DNA of 64,000 bases from Nocardia arthritidis (GTDB lineage Bacteria > Actinomycetota > Actinomycetes > Mycobacteriales > Mycobacteriaceae), in assembly GCF_011801145.1 (NCBI RefSeq), contig NZ_CP046172.1:7750001-7814000 (forward strand). Reading direction: 5' to 3'. Below, piece after piece: positions 1 through 9,550 of this stretch. The notes beneath the pieces were generated by a model that saw only the letters and a program-made list of their open reading frames with translations, was not told the origin of the DNA and did not search any database. How positions within the stretch are numbered: the first letter of the stretch is position 1; each line of letters starts with the position of its first letter. Position numbers and translations under genes: made by a program.

Positions 1-194
1 CGATCGGCGCCGCCGTGCAGTTCCTGGCGACCCGCGCGCTCGGACACGCCATGACCATCGACGTCGTCTATCAGGCGAGCCCGATGCTGGTGGTCTACGC
101 CGCCGCGGCGCTGCTGCTCGCGCTGATCGGCTCGATACCGCCCGCGCTGCGGGCCGCGCGGATGCCGATTGTCGAGGCGCTGGCCGTCGACTGA
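1..194 (+). CDS. ABC transporter permease (FtsX-like), C-terminal end only
   Basis: The reading frame is open from base 3 and ends at TGA 192-194, giving the last 63 residues of a protein that begins before the window. It shows one hydrophobic membrane segment (VVYAAAALLLALIGSIPPA) followed by the short basic-acidic tail RAARMPIVEALAVD. That ending is typical of FtsX/MacB-type permeases, where the last helix is followed by an 'AxRxxPxExLR' tail. The substrate cannot be told from this fragment. Family assignment is by motif memory only. Confidence 0.7.
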   Translation, partial: IGAAVQFLATRALGHAMTIDVVYQASPMLVVYAAAALLLALIGSIPPALRAARMPIVEALAVD

Positions 195-213
195 AATATG
201 CCGCGCCGCAACG

Positions 214-2088
214 TCACAGCGGAAGGTTGGACCACCAGGACTTCCACGCCGAGCTGGTCAGGCCGAAGCCGGAGGAGGCCACCGTATCGGTGATCGTCAC
301 ATGCGCCAGGAACAGGTAGTTCGCCCGCGGCGGGTCGTTCTCGAAGCTCACCGCGATGAACCCCTCCGGGAATCCGGAACCCGATTTCTGCCAGCGGTAG
401 GTGGTCACCGACTTGCCGTTCTTGGTTTCCGTCGCCCTGGTATTGGACGGGAATCCGGCGACGGCGGCCTTCGCGTCATCGGCCGATTTGAACGCGACGG
501 CAATCATATTGGGCTCGTTGATCGGGGTGCCCCAGCAGTCCCAGCCGACGGCCCACTTCGGGAAGTTCGGCACATCCGAATTGGCGGACAGCTTGGTGTC
601 GTTGCGGTCGTTGGTCTCCAGGAAGCATTTCTTACCGTGATAGCCGTCGCCGTTGCCGATACCGTATTTGGTGTCGACACCCTGCGGCAGCACCTGCGGG
701 AACGCCTTGGCCAGCACCTGCGGATCGGTGGACGATCCCGCGGGCCCCGCTGCGCCGCTCGGTTTGCCCGCCGCCGTCGGCGACGAATCATCGCCGCCGC
801 CACCGCGATTCGCCACCACGATGACCCCGACGACGAGCACGAGCAGCACGACGACCGCCGCGCCGATCCCGACCAGCAGCCCGGTATTCGAGCGCTTCGG
901 CGGCGGTGTGGCCGGAAATCCGCCCTGCGGCGGATAATTCGGCGGTGGCGGGTAGGCAGGAGACGAAAACCCCTGCGCCGCACCATGTTCCGGTGACTGC
1001 GCGAACTGTGGAGCCGAAGTCGGAGCGAACTGCGACGCCGGAGTGAGGGTCGGAGCGTACTGCGGTGGCGCGGGAACCGGGGTGAACTGCGGCGCGAACG
1101 ACTGCCCCTGCGGCGTCTCGACCTGGCCCGGATACGGCGCGTCACCCTGATTCGCATAGGTCGGCGCGGCGGGATAGGCGAGCGCCGGAACCGGCTGCGA
1201 CAGCGCGGGATTGGCTACCACCGTCGGCGCGGGCCCATACCCGGGCGGCGGCGGTGGCGCGGTCAACGCCTGTTTGGCCGCCGCCGCGAACTCGCCGCAG
1301 GATCCGAATCGCTCGGCGGGCCGCTTCGCCATCGCTCGACCGAGCACCAGGTCCAGCGCCGGATTCAGCCCGGGACGGATGGTTGCGACCGGCGGCGGCG
1401 CCAACTGCAGATGGCCGCGGATGATCTCGGCCGGATTGTTCGCGTCGAACGGGCCGACGCCGGTCAGCAACCAGTACAGCGAACAAGCCAGCGAATACTG
1501 GTCGGAGCCGCTGTCCAGATGCGCTCCGGTCATCTGTTCCGGCGAGGCGTATGCCAGGGTCGCGGTGAACATGCCGGTCTGCGTCAGATGCGTGGAATCC
1601 TCACGCAGCCGGGCGATTCCGAAATCGGTGAGGAACACCCGCTCGCGCTTGCCGCCGTCCGAGCGGGCCAGCATGATGTTGGCCGGTTTGACGTCGCGGT
1701 GCAGCACGCCCATGCCGTGCGCGTAATCCAGCGCCGCCGCGACACCCTCGACGATCTGCACCGCGCGCTCCGGCGGCAGGCTGTGCGGCTGCACCGTCGC
1801 GGCATCGATGCCGTCGACGTACTGCATCGAGATCCACAGCTGCTCGTCCTCCTCGCCGCGGTCGTAGACCGCGACGATATTCGGATGGTCCAGTTGCGCG
1901 GCCAGATCGGCCTCGCGCTCGAACCGGGCCCGCACCTCGGCATCGGTGAACAGCTCGCGGTTCAGCAGCTTCAGCGCGGTCTGCCTCGGCAGCCGCGGAT
2001 GGCGGGCCAGATACACCGACCCCATACCGCCCTGCCCGAGCATGCGCTCGATGGTGAAGCCGGCGAAGACATCTCCGCTGTTCAGCAA
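214..2088 (-). CDS. Membrane-anchored serine/threonine protein kinase (PknB-type), non-PASTA sensor domain
   Basis: A Hanks-type kinase domain covers about residues 10-270. It has the glycine loop GQGGMGSV, ATP lysine K40 (TALKLL), the catalytic loop HRDVKPANIM, DFGIARL and ASPEQM. A Pro/Gln/Tyr-rich linker follows, then one membrane helix (about 405-430) and an outside domain of about 190 residues with two cysteines. It has no PASTA repeats, so it senses something other than the muropeptides of PknB. I chose the TTG at 2088 because AAGGGGGG lies just upstream and the protein then begins right before the kinase fold. The same frame stays open to ATG 2277. The target proteins are unknown. Confidence 0.88.
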   Translation of the reverse strand: MLNSGDVFAGFTIERMLGQGGMGSVYLARHPRLPRQTALKLLNRELFTDAEVRARFEREADLAAQLDHPNIVAVYDRGEEDEQLWISMQYVDGIDAATVQPHSLPPERAVQIVEGVAAALDYAHGMGVLHRDVKPANIMLARSDGGKRERVFLTDFGIARLREDSTHLTQTGMFTATLAYASPEQMTGAHLDSGSDQYSLACSLYWLLTGVGPFDANNPAEIIRGHLQLAPPPVATIRPGLNPALDLVLGRAMAKRPAERFGSCGEFAAAAKQALTAPPPPPGYGPAPTVVANPALSQPVPALAYPAAPTYANQGDAPYPGQVETPQGQSFAPQFTPVPAPPQYAPTLTPASQFAPTSAPQFAQSPEHGAAQGFSSPAYPPPPNYPPQGGFPATPPPKRSNTGLLVGIGAAVVVLLVLVVGVIVVANRGGGGDDSSPTAAGKPSGAAGPAGSSTDPQVLAKAFPQVLPQGVDTKYGIGNGDGYHGKKCFLETNDRNDTKLSANSDVPNFPKWAVGWDCWGTPINEPNMIAVAFKSADDAKAAVAGFPSNTRATETKNGKSVTTYRWQKSGSGFPEGFIAVSFENDPPRANYLFLAHVTITDTVASSGFGLTSSAWKSWWSNLPL

Positions 2089-2321
2089 CGCGCCCCCCTT
2101 CAGGTGACCTACAAAATTCGGAGCGTACCCGGTTACCGGTTCGCGACATCGCTTCGAAATCCGCGACGACAATCGGCAAACTGTGTACAGGTCCTCGCTT
2201 CGCCACCGCTCGACGGCGTCTGCGATGATGACCCACCGATCGGTCGACGACCGACGGGCCCATGGATCAGTTTGCACCGCCGACGACAGCGGATACGCGC
2301 AGGGGTGGTGGGGAGGACGCG

Positions 2322-3212
2322 GTGGTGAGAGCTAAATATCGAGTTCCGGCCCTGCTGCGCGTCACGGCGGGCACCGCGGCCCTACTCACCGCCACCTCGT
2401 GCGGCCTGCTCTCCGGTGATCCACATCCCACGACGCCACCGACCGTCAACACCGCGGCGCACTGGCGCCCCGGCCTCTCGGTGACCATGCCCGATTCGCT
2501 GGCCGCCGATTTCACCCAGCTGCAACCGACGCTCGGCGGTCAGGTGGGGATGGCGATCATGCCGGTCGGCGGCGGCCGGATGACCGTATTCGGCGACTGG
2601 ACCTCCGGTATCGCCTGGTCCACCATCAAGGTGCCGCTGGCCATGGCGGCGCTGCGGCACGACTCCGGCGAGAAGATCTTCGAGGAGGCGCAGGCCGCCA
2701 TCACCGTCTCGGACAACGATGCGGCCGAGGAACTTTGGGAATCGCTCGGCAACGGTCTGGAGGCCGCCGCCGCGGTGCAGGCGGTGCTCGACGAGGCGGG
2801 CGACGGCATGGCGAGCGTCGCCGGTCCGCGCACCCACCTCGACTATTCGGCGTTCGGCGGCACCGAGTGGACGCTGGCCAATCAGGTGCGCTTCGCGTCC
2901 CGGCTGCCGTGCCTGGCGCAATCCGACCAGGTCACCCAGTTGATGACGCAGATAACCCCGGAGCAGAGCTGGGGCCTCGGGGTGATCAGCGGTGCGGCGT
3001 TCAAGGGCGGCTGGGGTCCCGACGACGACACCGGCATTTACACCGTCCGCCAGTTCGGGGTGGTGCCGACGCCGTCCGGCCGGATCGCGGTGGCCCTTGC
3101 CGCACAGGCGGATACGGGCGAATTCGAGGATGCGACCGCGATGCTCACCCAGCTGGCGAATATGTTGTCGCGCCACCTCGGCGAGGTGCGCGGCGGCGGC
3201 TGCTCGCACTGA
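2322..3212 (+). CDS. Beta-lactamase-fold serine hydrolase lipoprotein
   Basis: A 296-residue protein with a basic N-terminus, a hydrophobic stretch and a lipobox-like TATSC (Cys27), so it is probably an exported lipoprotein. The class A beta-lactamase/penicillin-recognising signature is complete: STIK (Ser100, Lys103), SDN (130-132) and KGG (228-230) in the expected order. No convincing omega-loop Glu166 equivalent was identified, so it may be a carboxypeptidase/esterase-like relative rather than a resistance enzyme. The start is GTG 2322 (or 2325) behind GGGAGGA at 2311-2317. It is divergent from the kinase gene. Confidence 0.8.
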   Translation: MVRAKYRVPALLRVTAGTAALLTATSCGLLSGDPHPTTPPTVNTAAHWRPGLSVTMPDSLAADFTQLQPTLGGQVGMAIMPVGGGRMTVFGDWTSGIAWSTIKVPLAMAALRHDSGEKIFEEAQAAITVSDNDAAEELWESLGNGLEAAAAVQAVLDEAGDGMASVAGPRTHLDYSAFGGTEWTLANQVRFASRLPCLAQSDQVTQLMTQITPEQSWGLGVISGAAFKGGWGPDDDTGIYTVRQFGVVPTPSGRIAVALAAQADTGEFEDATAMLTQLANMLSRHLGEVRGGGCSH

Positions 3213-3225
3213 ACCGCAACGGTTT

Positions 3226-3891
3226 TCAGCCCGGCGTGACCAGACCCGATTCGTAGGCCAGCACCACCGCCTGCGCCCGGTCGCGCAGGTTGAGCTTCGA
3301 AAACACCTTCGACACATGGGTTTTCACGGTCTGCTCGGCGACGAACAGGGATTCCGCGATCTCCGCGTTCGACATGCCCTTGGCGATCAGCTCCAGCACC
3401 TCGCGCTCGCGCGGGGTGAGCGAGGTCAGCGCGGGTGCGGGTTTGCTGCGGGCCGCGGCCCGCCTGCGGGTGACATCGGCGATGAGCCGCCTGGTGACCG
3501 TCGGCGCGAGCAGCGCCTGACCGTCGGCCACCACCCGGACCGCGCGCACCAGTTCGTCCGCGGGCGCGTCCTTGAGCAGGAAGCCGCTCGCACCGAGGCT
3601 CAGCGCCTCGTAGACGTAATCGTCGATATCGAAGGTGGTGAGCATCAACACCCGCACCGGCGGATCGAATCCGGCGGCCAGGATGGCCCGCGCCGCGTCC
3701 AGCCCGTTCATCTCGGGCATGCGCACATCCATCAGCACCACATCGGGGCGCAGCCGCTTCGCCTCGGCCACCGCCACCTTTCCGTCCGGTGCGTCACCTA
3801 CCACACTGATATCGGGTTGCGCGGCGAGCAGAGCTCCGAAACCCTGCCGCACCATCGCTTGATCGTCGGCGATCAACACCGTAATTGCCAC
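3226..3891 (-). CDS. LuxR/NarL-family response regulator
   Basis: A 221-residue two-domain regulator. The receiver domain (1-120) has the acidic pair DD, the phospho-acceptor Asp in VVLMDVRMPEMNG and the conserved lysine in LLKDAP. The C-terminal LuxR helix-turn-helix is recognisable by LTPREREVLELIAKGMSN and TVKTHVSKVFSKL. It lies 31 bp downstream of the histidine kinase on the same strand, so the two form a cognate pair. The regulated genes are unknown. The nearby phospholipase/hydrolase operon transcribed away from the pair is a possible target, by position only. Confidence 0.93.
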   Translation of the reverse strand: MAITVLIADDQAMVRQGFGALLAAQPDISVVGDAPDGKVAVAEAKRLRPDVVLMDVRMPEMNGLDAARAILAAGFDPPVRVLMLTTFDIDDYVYEALSLGASGFLLKDAPADELVRAVRVVADGQALLAPTVTRRLIADVTRRRAAARSKPAPALTSLTPREREVLELIAKGMSNAEIAESLFVAEQTVKTHVSKVFSKLNLRDRAQAVVLAYESGLVTPG

Positions 3892-3922
3892 GCCCCAACA
3901 TTAGGGAATCCAGCCCGAAACC

Positions 3923-5158
3923 TCATATTTGGTGCGCCGCGGCGATCACACTCTCGGCGGAGGCGTGCAGCGGCAGCCGGGCCCGGACCTCGAAACCGCC
4001 GTCCGGGCGCGGCCCGGCGTCGATATCCCCGCCGACGGCCACCGCGCGGGCGCGCATCCCCGCGATGCCGTGCCCGCCGTTGCCGACGGGTTTGGCGGGC
4101 ACGGCACCGGGCCCGTTCACCACCGTCAGCGCCAGTTCGGGCGCGACAACGACATGGACCCGCACGGCCGCGCCCGGCGCGTGCCGCGACGCGTTGGACA
4201 GCGACTCCTGCACGATGCGATACAGCGCGAGCCCCGCGGTATCCGGCACCGCGTCGAGCGGTCCGTCCACCGCCCAGGTGATATCGACGCCTGCGCGCTT
4301 GGCGCCGTCGAACAGGCCGAGCACATCGGCGGCCCTCGGTTGCGGTGCGTGTTCGGGCAGCTGGCCGTCGCTGCGCAGCACGCCGAGCATGCCGCGGATC
4401 TCGTTGAGCGCCTCGCGCGCCGTCGCGCCGATCGATTCGAATTCGGCTCTGGCCGCGTCGGTTACCCCATCCACCCGGTATGGCGCGGTCTGCGCCTGCA
4501 CCACCACCAGCGACATGTGGTGGGCGACGACATCGTGCAGGTCGCGGGCGATGCGCGCCTTCTCCTCGAGGATGGCGCGGCGGGCCCGCTCCACCTCGTT
4601 CTCCTCCTCCTTGCGCACCAGCTGCCGCCTGGAATACACCAGCCAGCGCACCAGCAGCGCGATGAGCACGACGGCCGCCAGCGCGATCGGCCAGGCCCAG
4701 ACGCCCTGACCGGGCATGGTGGTGCCGAGCAGCAGCGAGGTCGCCGCCCAGGCGATGCCGACGATCTGCGGCGACGCCTGCACCGCCACTGCGAACAGCA
4801 GCACGAACAGCGCCAGGATGTGCACCACTTGGAACGGGAGTTGGTTGCCGGGCTGATGCGGGATGGCCAGCGTGATGAGTAGCGCGGAACCCGCCGAAAT
4901 GGCCCAGCCCAGCGCCGGGTTGAGCCGAACGAGCAGCACCGGGAGGGCGGCGATGGCGGCGAACAGCGGCTGGATGGGCACGGGCACGGCGTGCGTAATA
5001 TGCAGGGTCGGCCAGGCGACGATGAAGAACACCGTCGCGACCAGCACCGTGAGCCCGTCGACGAACATCCGGCCGTCGATCCGTCGCAACCGCGACTTCG
5101 TCTTCGCGGGCCGCTCCAGTTGATCGGCCTCGGTCCGGGCACGCCTGTTCCGCTTCAT
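3923..5158 (-). CDS. Sensor histidine kinase (HisKA_3 / NarL-type)
   Basis: A 411-residue membrane kinase. The N-terminal half carries about five to six hydrophobic helices with no large outside loop, so it likely senses membrane or cell-envelope state. The dimerisation/phospho-acceptor region reads RIARDLHDVVAHHMSLVVVQ, the HisKA_3 form with His in DLHDVVAHH. A GHL ATPase domain follows (GNGGHGIAGMRARA is the G box). It partners the LuxR regulator immediately downstream. The N-terminus is strongly basic (KRNRRARTEADQ). Confidence 0.93.
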   Translation of the reverse strand: MKRNRRARTEADQLERPAKTKSRLRRIDGRMFVDGLTVLVATVFFIVAWPTLHITHAVPVPIQPLFAAIAALPVLLVRLNPALGWAISAGSALLITLAIPHQPGNQLPFQVVHILALFVLLFAVAVQASPQIVGIAWAATSLLLGTTMPGQGVWAWPIALAAVVLIALLVRWLVYSRRQLVRKEEENEVERARRAILEEKARIARDLHDVVAHHMSLVVVQAQTAPYRVDGVTDAARAEFESIGATAREALNEIRGMLGVLRSDGQLPEHAPQPRAADVLGLFDGAKRAGVDITWAVDGPLDAVPDTAGLALYRIVQESLSNASRHAPGAAVRVHVVVAPELALTVVNGPGAVPAKPVGNGGHGIAGMRARAVAVGGDIDAGPRPDGGFEVRARLPLHASAESVIAAAHQI

Positions 5159-5321
5159 GCCTATGACAGTAGAAACCGATCGGGCGACCGGTCCTCATAC
5201 CCACGGGTGAAATCGCGACCGATACCCGGGTACCAGAGCCGATGACCACTCCCCCGCCGGAAGCGGGCCGGGAACCGCTCCGCGGCGGGAGGCCGGATGG
5301 CGTCGGCGCTTCCTAATTTCG

Positions 5322-6041
5322 ATGACCATGAGCACATCGACCAAGCGCCCGCGCCGGATGGCGGCGCTGACCGCGGTCGCCATGACCGCCATGGCGGCCA
5401 CCGTCACCTTCGCACCCCAGTCCAGTGCCGTCACTGCGGACAGCGCGCCGCCGGAGAACGCCTCGGCGGGCAGCGCCATCGCGGCGCTCACCGCCGACGG
5501 CGCGATCGGCGCACCCATCCCGGCCGATTTCGCGACCGAATTCGGTTACCGCCCAGCCGTTGTCGACGGTCTGCTGGTGAACCCGCAGGGCGACTGCTCA
5601 TCGCCGATACCGCTGCCCGCCGAATTCGACACCGCGTGCAAGGCACACGATCTGGGCTACGACCTGCTCCGCTACGCCGGACAGCACGGTGAGCCGCTCG
5701 GCCCGTGGGCCAGGCAGGCCGTCGACGCCACACTGGCCCGGCGCATGCACGAATCATGCGGCGCGCGTTCGGATCTGCTGTCGCGTGCGCACTGCGATGT
5801 CATGGCCTCGGTCGCCGATATCGCGGTGGATCTCAACTCGCTGCGACAGGATTACGGCACTCCGATCGTCGAAAAGCTCTTCGGCACCGAGGTTTCCGGC
5901 GCCGACCCGACCACGATGGCTCCGCTGCTCGCCATTCTGGGCACGGGCATGCTCGGGTTCTGGATGTTGCTGCGCCTGCTGATCGGCGCGCTGCGCCGCA
6001 TCAACCCGATTCCGGCTGCCGCACAGGTGGTTTCGCGATGA
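5322..6041 (+). CDS. Secreted prokaryotic phospholipase A2-like protein
   Basis: A 239-residue protein with a signal peptide (basic start, then ALTAVAMTAMAATVTFAP). The core carries CKAHDLGYDLLRY, the His-Asp catalytic dyad motif of prokaryotic/fungal phospholipase A2, with flanking cysteines (CSSP, ESCGARS, AHCDV). Unlike short secreted PLA2 enzymes it has a second hydrophobic helix near the C-terminus (MAPLLAILGTGMLGFWMLLRLLIGA), so it is probably tethered to the membrane outside the cell. Its stop overlaps the start of the next gene (ATGA at 6038-6041), meaning coupled translation. Confidence 0.8.
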   Translation: MTMSTSTKRPRRMAALTAVAMTAMAATVTFAPQSSAVTADSAPPENASAGSAIAALTADGAIGAPIPADFATEFGYRPAVVDGLLVNPQGDCSSPIPLPAEFDTACKAHDLGYDLLRYAGQHGEPLGPWARQAVDATLARRMHESCGARSDLLSRAHCDVMASVADIAVDLNSLRQDYGTPIVEKLFGTEVSGADPTTMAPLLAILGTGMLGFWMLLRLLIGALRRINPIPAAAQVVSR

Positions 6042-7546
6042 TCCGGAATGTGCCGCCGTCCGGCGTTGCGGACCGTCGCGCTGTTGATCGAATCAGCTTG
6101 CGGCAGCGTGCCTTTGCCGCCTCGGCGCGTATGGTGCGTCCGCGTGTCGGCACCACGCTCGGCATCGGGGTCGGCGTGCTCATCTCGCTCGCACCCGGTC
6201 TGCTGCCGCGCACGGCGGGGGCGCAGGCGGTGCTCACCGGCCTGCTCGCGGCCGTCACCTTCGCCGTCGCCGGACTGGTGCGATTCGTGCTGCGGCGCGC
6301 GAATTTCGAGATAGACCGCAGATTCGCCCGGTGGCGGCTGCCCGCGTTCGTGATCACCGCACTGCTCGTGGTCGGCGCCATCGCGCAGGCATGGCACTGG
6401 CAGAACCGATTGCGGGCCGCGATGGGGACGGCGGCGATCGGGCCGGACTATTGGCTGCGCTGGGCCATCGGCGCGGTCGCGATCGTCGGCCTGTACCTCG
6501 GCATCGCTCGCGGAATCGGTTGGGTCCTGCGAAAATTGGGCTGGTTGCGCGGGACCGCGGTCGGTGTCGTCGGGGTGTCGATGCTGTACCTGATCGGTAT
6601 TCCGAGCGTGGTCGACTGGCGGCGCGACACTTACGCCGCCGCCAACGCGGAGATCGATCCGGCAGTGGCCCAACCGGTTTCGCAGGTCCGGTCCGGCAGC
6701 ACCGCGTCGGCGGTCACCTGGTCGTCCATGGGCGCGGAGGGACGGCGGTTCGTCACATCCACTCAGGATCAACCGGTTACGACAGCGTCTTCGAGTCCGG
6801 CCGCTCGCTCGACCGGCGCGACGGAGGCCGCCGCGACAACGCGGGAATCCGGTCGCGGCCAGGTCCGCGTCTACGTCGGACTCGAATCCGCACCCGATCT
6901 GAATTCCCGTGTATCCCTTGCCATTCAGGAGTTGGAGCGAACCGGCGGCTTCGACCGCTCGAATATCGTCGTCGCCGTGCCGACCGGGTCGGGCTGGATC
7001 GATGCCAACGCGGTCACCGGATTCGAGCGGCGCTTCGGCGACGACGCGGCGCTGGTCGGCCTGCAGTACTCCTACGCGCCGAGCTGGGTGACGTTCGTCT
7101 TCGGCCGGGAGGACGCGATCCGGTCGGCGCGGGCCCTATTCGACGCCGTCGCGGATCGGATAGCCACGCTGGCGCACAAACCGAAGCTCTACGTCTACGG
7201 GCAGAGCCTCGGCGCGCTCGGCGGCAGCGCCGTCTTCACCGACGACGCCGATCAGGCGCGCCGTACCTGCGCAGTGCTCTGGGCGGGGCCGCCGGCCAAT
7301 CGGGCACACCGCGCGAATGCCACCGTGCTGGCCAACAGCTCCGATCCGGTGGTCCACTGGTCACCCGAATTGCTTTGGCGCGCACCTGATCTCACCGGCA
7401 CCCGGGCCGATGCCCCGCGCCCCGGCTGGCTGCCGGTGGTGAGCTTCGTGCAGACCACCGCGGATCTGCTCGCGGCGCTCGACGCCCCGCCCGGCCACGG
7501 CCACCGCTACGGCGCGGATCAGGGCACCGCGCTCGGCACGTGCTGA
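6038..7546 (+). CDS. Multi-pass membrane alpha/beta-hydrolase (Abhydrolase_9 type)
   Basis: A 502-residue protein. Four or five hydrophobic helices occupy about residues 30-200, and a soluble domain follows. The soluble part has the nucleophile elbow YGQSLGALGG typical of alpha/beta hydrolases and resembles the actinobacterial Abhydrolase_9 family (with its own N-terminal membrane domain). The ATG at 6038 overlaps the upstream stop. The substrate is unknown. Pairing with a phospholipase-like protein suggests lipid or envelope turnover, which is inference. Confidence 0.8.
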   Translation: MIRNVPPSGVADRRAVDRISLRQRAFAASARMVRPRVGTTLGIGVGVLISLAPGLLPRTAGAQAVLTGLLAAVTFAVAGLVRFVLRRANFEIDRRFARWRLPAFVITALLVVGAIAQAWHWQNRLRAAMGTAAIGPDYWLRWAIGAVAIVGLYLGIARGIGWVLRKLGWLRGTAVGVVGVSMLYLIGIPSVVDWRRDTYAAANAEIDPAVAQPVSQVRSGSTASAVTWSSMGAEGRRFVTSTQDQPVTTASSSPAARSTGATEAAATTRESGRGQVRVYVGLESAPDLNSRVSLAIQELERTGGFDRSNIVVAVPTGSGWIDANAVTGFERRFGDDAALVGLQYSYAPSWVTFVFGREDAIRSARALFDAVADRIATLAHKPKLYVYGQSLGALGGSAVFTDDADQARRTCAVLWAGPPANRAHRANATVLANSSDPVVHWSPELLWRAPDLTGTRADAPRPGWLPVVSFVQTTADLLAALDAPPGHGHRYGADQGTALGTC

Positions 7547-7588
7547 CCCGCCTTGCCCGGCTTGTGAAACTTGTTCTAGTTTGCTGAT

Positions 7589-8032
7589 ATGGCCTTTGTC
7601 ATCGACTCCGGATTCGAGACCGATGTGCCCGCCGCGGTCGTGTGGCAGGTGATCACCGATTTCCCCCGGTACGGCGAGTGGAACACCTTCTGCATCGAAT
7701 GTCGCAGCACCCTGGTGCCGGGCGATCCGATCGATATGCTCGTGCACCTCGGCCCGCGGACGCGGCGGCAGCGCGAATGGGTGCGCACGCATACGCCGGG
7801 TGCGGAGTTCAGCTATTCGATGAAGCCCGTGCCATTCGGCGCGCTGCACAGCGTGCGCAGGCACCGCGTGACCGCGCTGGGGCCGGACCGCACCCGCTAC
7901 GAATCGCATTTCGAGCTCGCGGGCTGGTTGCGGCCCGCGGTGACCGCGCTGCTCGGCGACGCGCTGCGCACCGGATTCGCCGCGATGACCGAGGGGATCG
8001 AGCGCGAGGCGCGGCGAATTCACGCCGCCTGA
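7589..8032 (+). CDS. SRPBCC-family lipid-binding-fold protein
   Basis: A 147-residue protein of the START/Bet v1 fold (polyketide cyclase/dehydrase-like). It starts with ETDVPAAVVWQVITDFPRYGEWN, the usual first strand-helix of the family, and ends in the long amphipathic helix GFAAMTEGIEREARRI. It probably binds a hydrophobic ligand. No catalytic assignment can be made. It is followed by a terminator hairpin and faces gatA. Confidence 0.8.
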   Translation: MAFVIDSGFETDVPAAVVWQVITDFPRYGEWNTFCIECRSTLVPGDPIDMLVHLGPRTRRQREWVRTHTPGAEFSYSMKPVPFGALHSVRRHRVTALGPDRTRYESHFELAGWLRPAVTALLGDALRTGFAAMTEGIEREARRIHAA

Positions 8033-8060
8033 TCACGGTCGGCATCCACCTCGAAAGGCG

Positions 8061-8079
8061 AACGCCGACCGGCGTTTTC
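8061..8079 (+). terminator. Intrinsic terminator between convergent genes
   Basis: AACGCC-GACC-GGCGTT followed by TTC, i.e. a 6-bp stem with a four-base loop and a short T run. It sits between the SRPBCC gene and the 3' end of gatA. A larger CGGTCGGC/GCCGACCG pairing around it offers an alternative fold. Confidence 0.6.
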
Positions 8080-9550
8080 AGGCGATGGGTCCCCGTGCGA
8101 CCTCATAGGCCGCCGCGACACGGTACAGGCGGTCGTCGGCCAACGCGGGCGCCATGATCTGGAAGCCCACCGGCATACCGTCGTCCTTGCTCAGCCCCGA
8201 CGGCACCGACATGCCCGGATGCCCGGCCAGGTTGCTCGGCAGCGTGCACAGGTCGGACAGGTACATGGCCAGCGGGTCGTCGACCTTCTCGCCCAGCTTC
8301 CACGCGGTGAACGGGCTGGTCGGCGCGACGAGCACATCCACCTTCTCGTACGCGGCGTCGAAATCGCGCTGGATGAGCGTGCGCACCTTGAGCGCCTGAC
8401 CATAGTAGGCGTCGTAGTAGCCGGCCGAGAGCGCGTAGGTGCCGAGCATGATGCGGCGCTTGACCTCCGGGCCGAAACCGGCCTCGCGGGTGGCGGCCAT
8501 CACCTGTTCGGCGCTGTGCTGTCCGTCGTCGCCGACGCGCAGGCCGTAGCGCATGGCATCGAACCGGGCCAGGTTCGACGACACCTCGCTCGGCATCACC
8601 AGGTAGTACGCGGGCAGCGCGTATTCGAAGTTCGGGCACGACACCTCGACCACCTCGGCGCCGAGCTTGGTCAGCACCTCGACCGCCTCGTCGAACGACG
8701 CGATGACGCCCGGCTGGTAGCTGTCGGAGTGAAGTTCCTTCACCACACCGACTTTCAGCCCGCGCAGATCGCCTTCGGCGCCCGCGCGCGCGGCGGCGAC
8801 CACCGGCGGCACCGGCACATCGCGGGAGGTGGAATCGCGCGGATCGTATCCGGCGATCACCTCGTGCAGCAGCGCGGTGTCGAGCACGGTGCGACCACAC
8901 GGACCGCCCTGGTCCAGCGAGGACGCGCAGGCCACCAGACCGTAGCGGGAGACGGTGCCGTATGTCGGCTTGGTGCCGACGGTGCCGGTCATGGATGCGG
9001 GCTGGCGGATCGAGCCGCCGGTGTCGGTACCGATGGCGAGCGGCGCCTGATAGGAGGCGAGCACCGCCGCCGAACCGCCGCCGGAGCCGCCCGGAATCCG
9101 GCTGGTATCCCATGGATTACGGGTGGGGCCGTATGCCGAGTTCTCGGTGGACGAACCCATCGCGAACTCGTCCATATTGGTCTTGCCGAGGATCGGGATG
9201 CCCGCCTGCCGCAACCGGGTGGTGAGCGTCGCGTCGTACGGCGACACCCAGCCCTCGAGGATTTTCGACGCGCAGGTCGTCGGCATATCCGTGGTGGTGA
9301 AAACGTCCTTGAGCGCCAACGGAACTCCGGCCAGCGGCGAGGCGGGCGCCCGGCCCGCGGCCAGCTCGGCGTCGACGGCGGCGGCAGCGGCGAGCGCCTG
9401 CTCGGCGCCGACGTGCAGGAAGGCGTGGTATTCGCCGTCGACCTCGGCGATCCGATCGAGATGCGCCTGTGTCACCTCCACGGCCGACACCTCGCGGCCG
9501 TGGATCTTGTCCGCCAGCTCCGCCGCGGACAATTTGGTCAGCTCACTCAT
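8078..9550 (-). CDS. gatA: Glutamyl-tRNA(Gln)/aspartyl-tRNA(Asn) amidotransferase subunit A
   Basis: A 490-residue amidase-signature enzyme that releases ammonia from glutamine for tRNA-dependent Gln/Asn synthesis. The Ser-cisSer-Lys triad is visible as Lys in VPLALKDVF, the glycine-serine core GGSGGGSAA and [11 protein letters not shown]. Its start overlaps the gatC stop (ATGA at 9547-9550), so the two are translated together. gatB is not found downstream, where a convergent gene follows. In mycobacteria gatC-gatA-pfkA-gatB lie close together, so here the third subunit must be encoded elsewhere. Confidence 0.97.
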   Translation of the reverse strand: MSELTKLSAAELADKIHGREVSAVEVTQAHLDRIAEVDGEYHAFLHVGAEQALAAAAAVDAELAAGRAPASPLAGVPLALKDVFTTTDMPTTCASKILEGWVSPYDATLTTRLRQAGIPILGKTNMDEFAMGSSTENSAYGPTRNPWDTSRIPGGSGGGSAAVLASYQAPLAIGTDTGGSIRQPASMTGTVGTKPTYGTVSRYGLVACASSLDQGGPCGRTVLDTALLHEVIAGYDPRDSTSRDVPVPPVVAAARAGAEGDLRGLKVGVVKELHSDSYQPGVIASFDEAVEVLTKLGAEVVEVSCPNFEYALPAYYLVMPSEVSSNLARFDAMRYGLRVGDDGQHSAEQVMAATREAGFGPEVKRRIMLGTYALSAGYYDAYYGQALKVRTLIQRDFDAAYEKVDVLVAPTSPFTAWKLGEKVDDPLAMYLSDLCTLPSNLAGHPGMSVPSGLSKDDGMPVGFQIMAPALADDRLYRVAAAYEVARGPIA

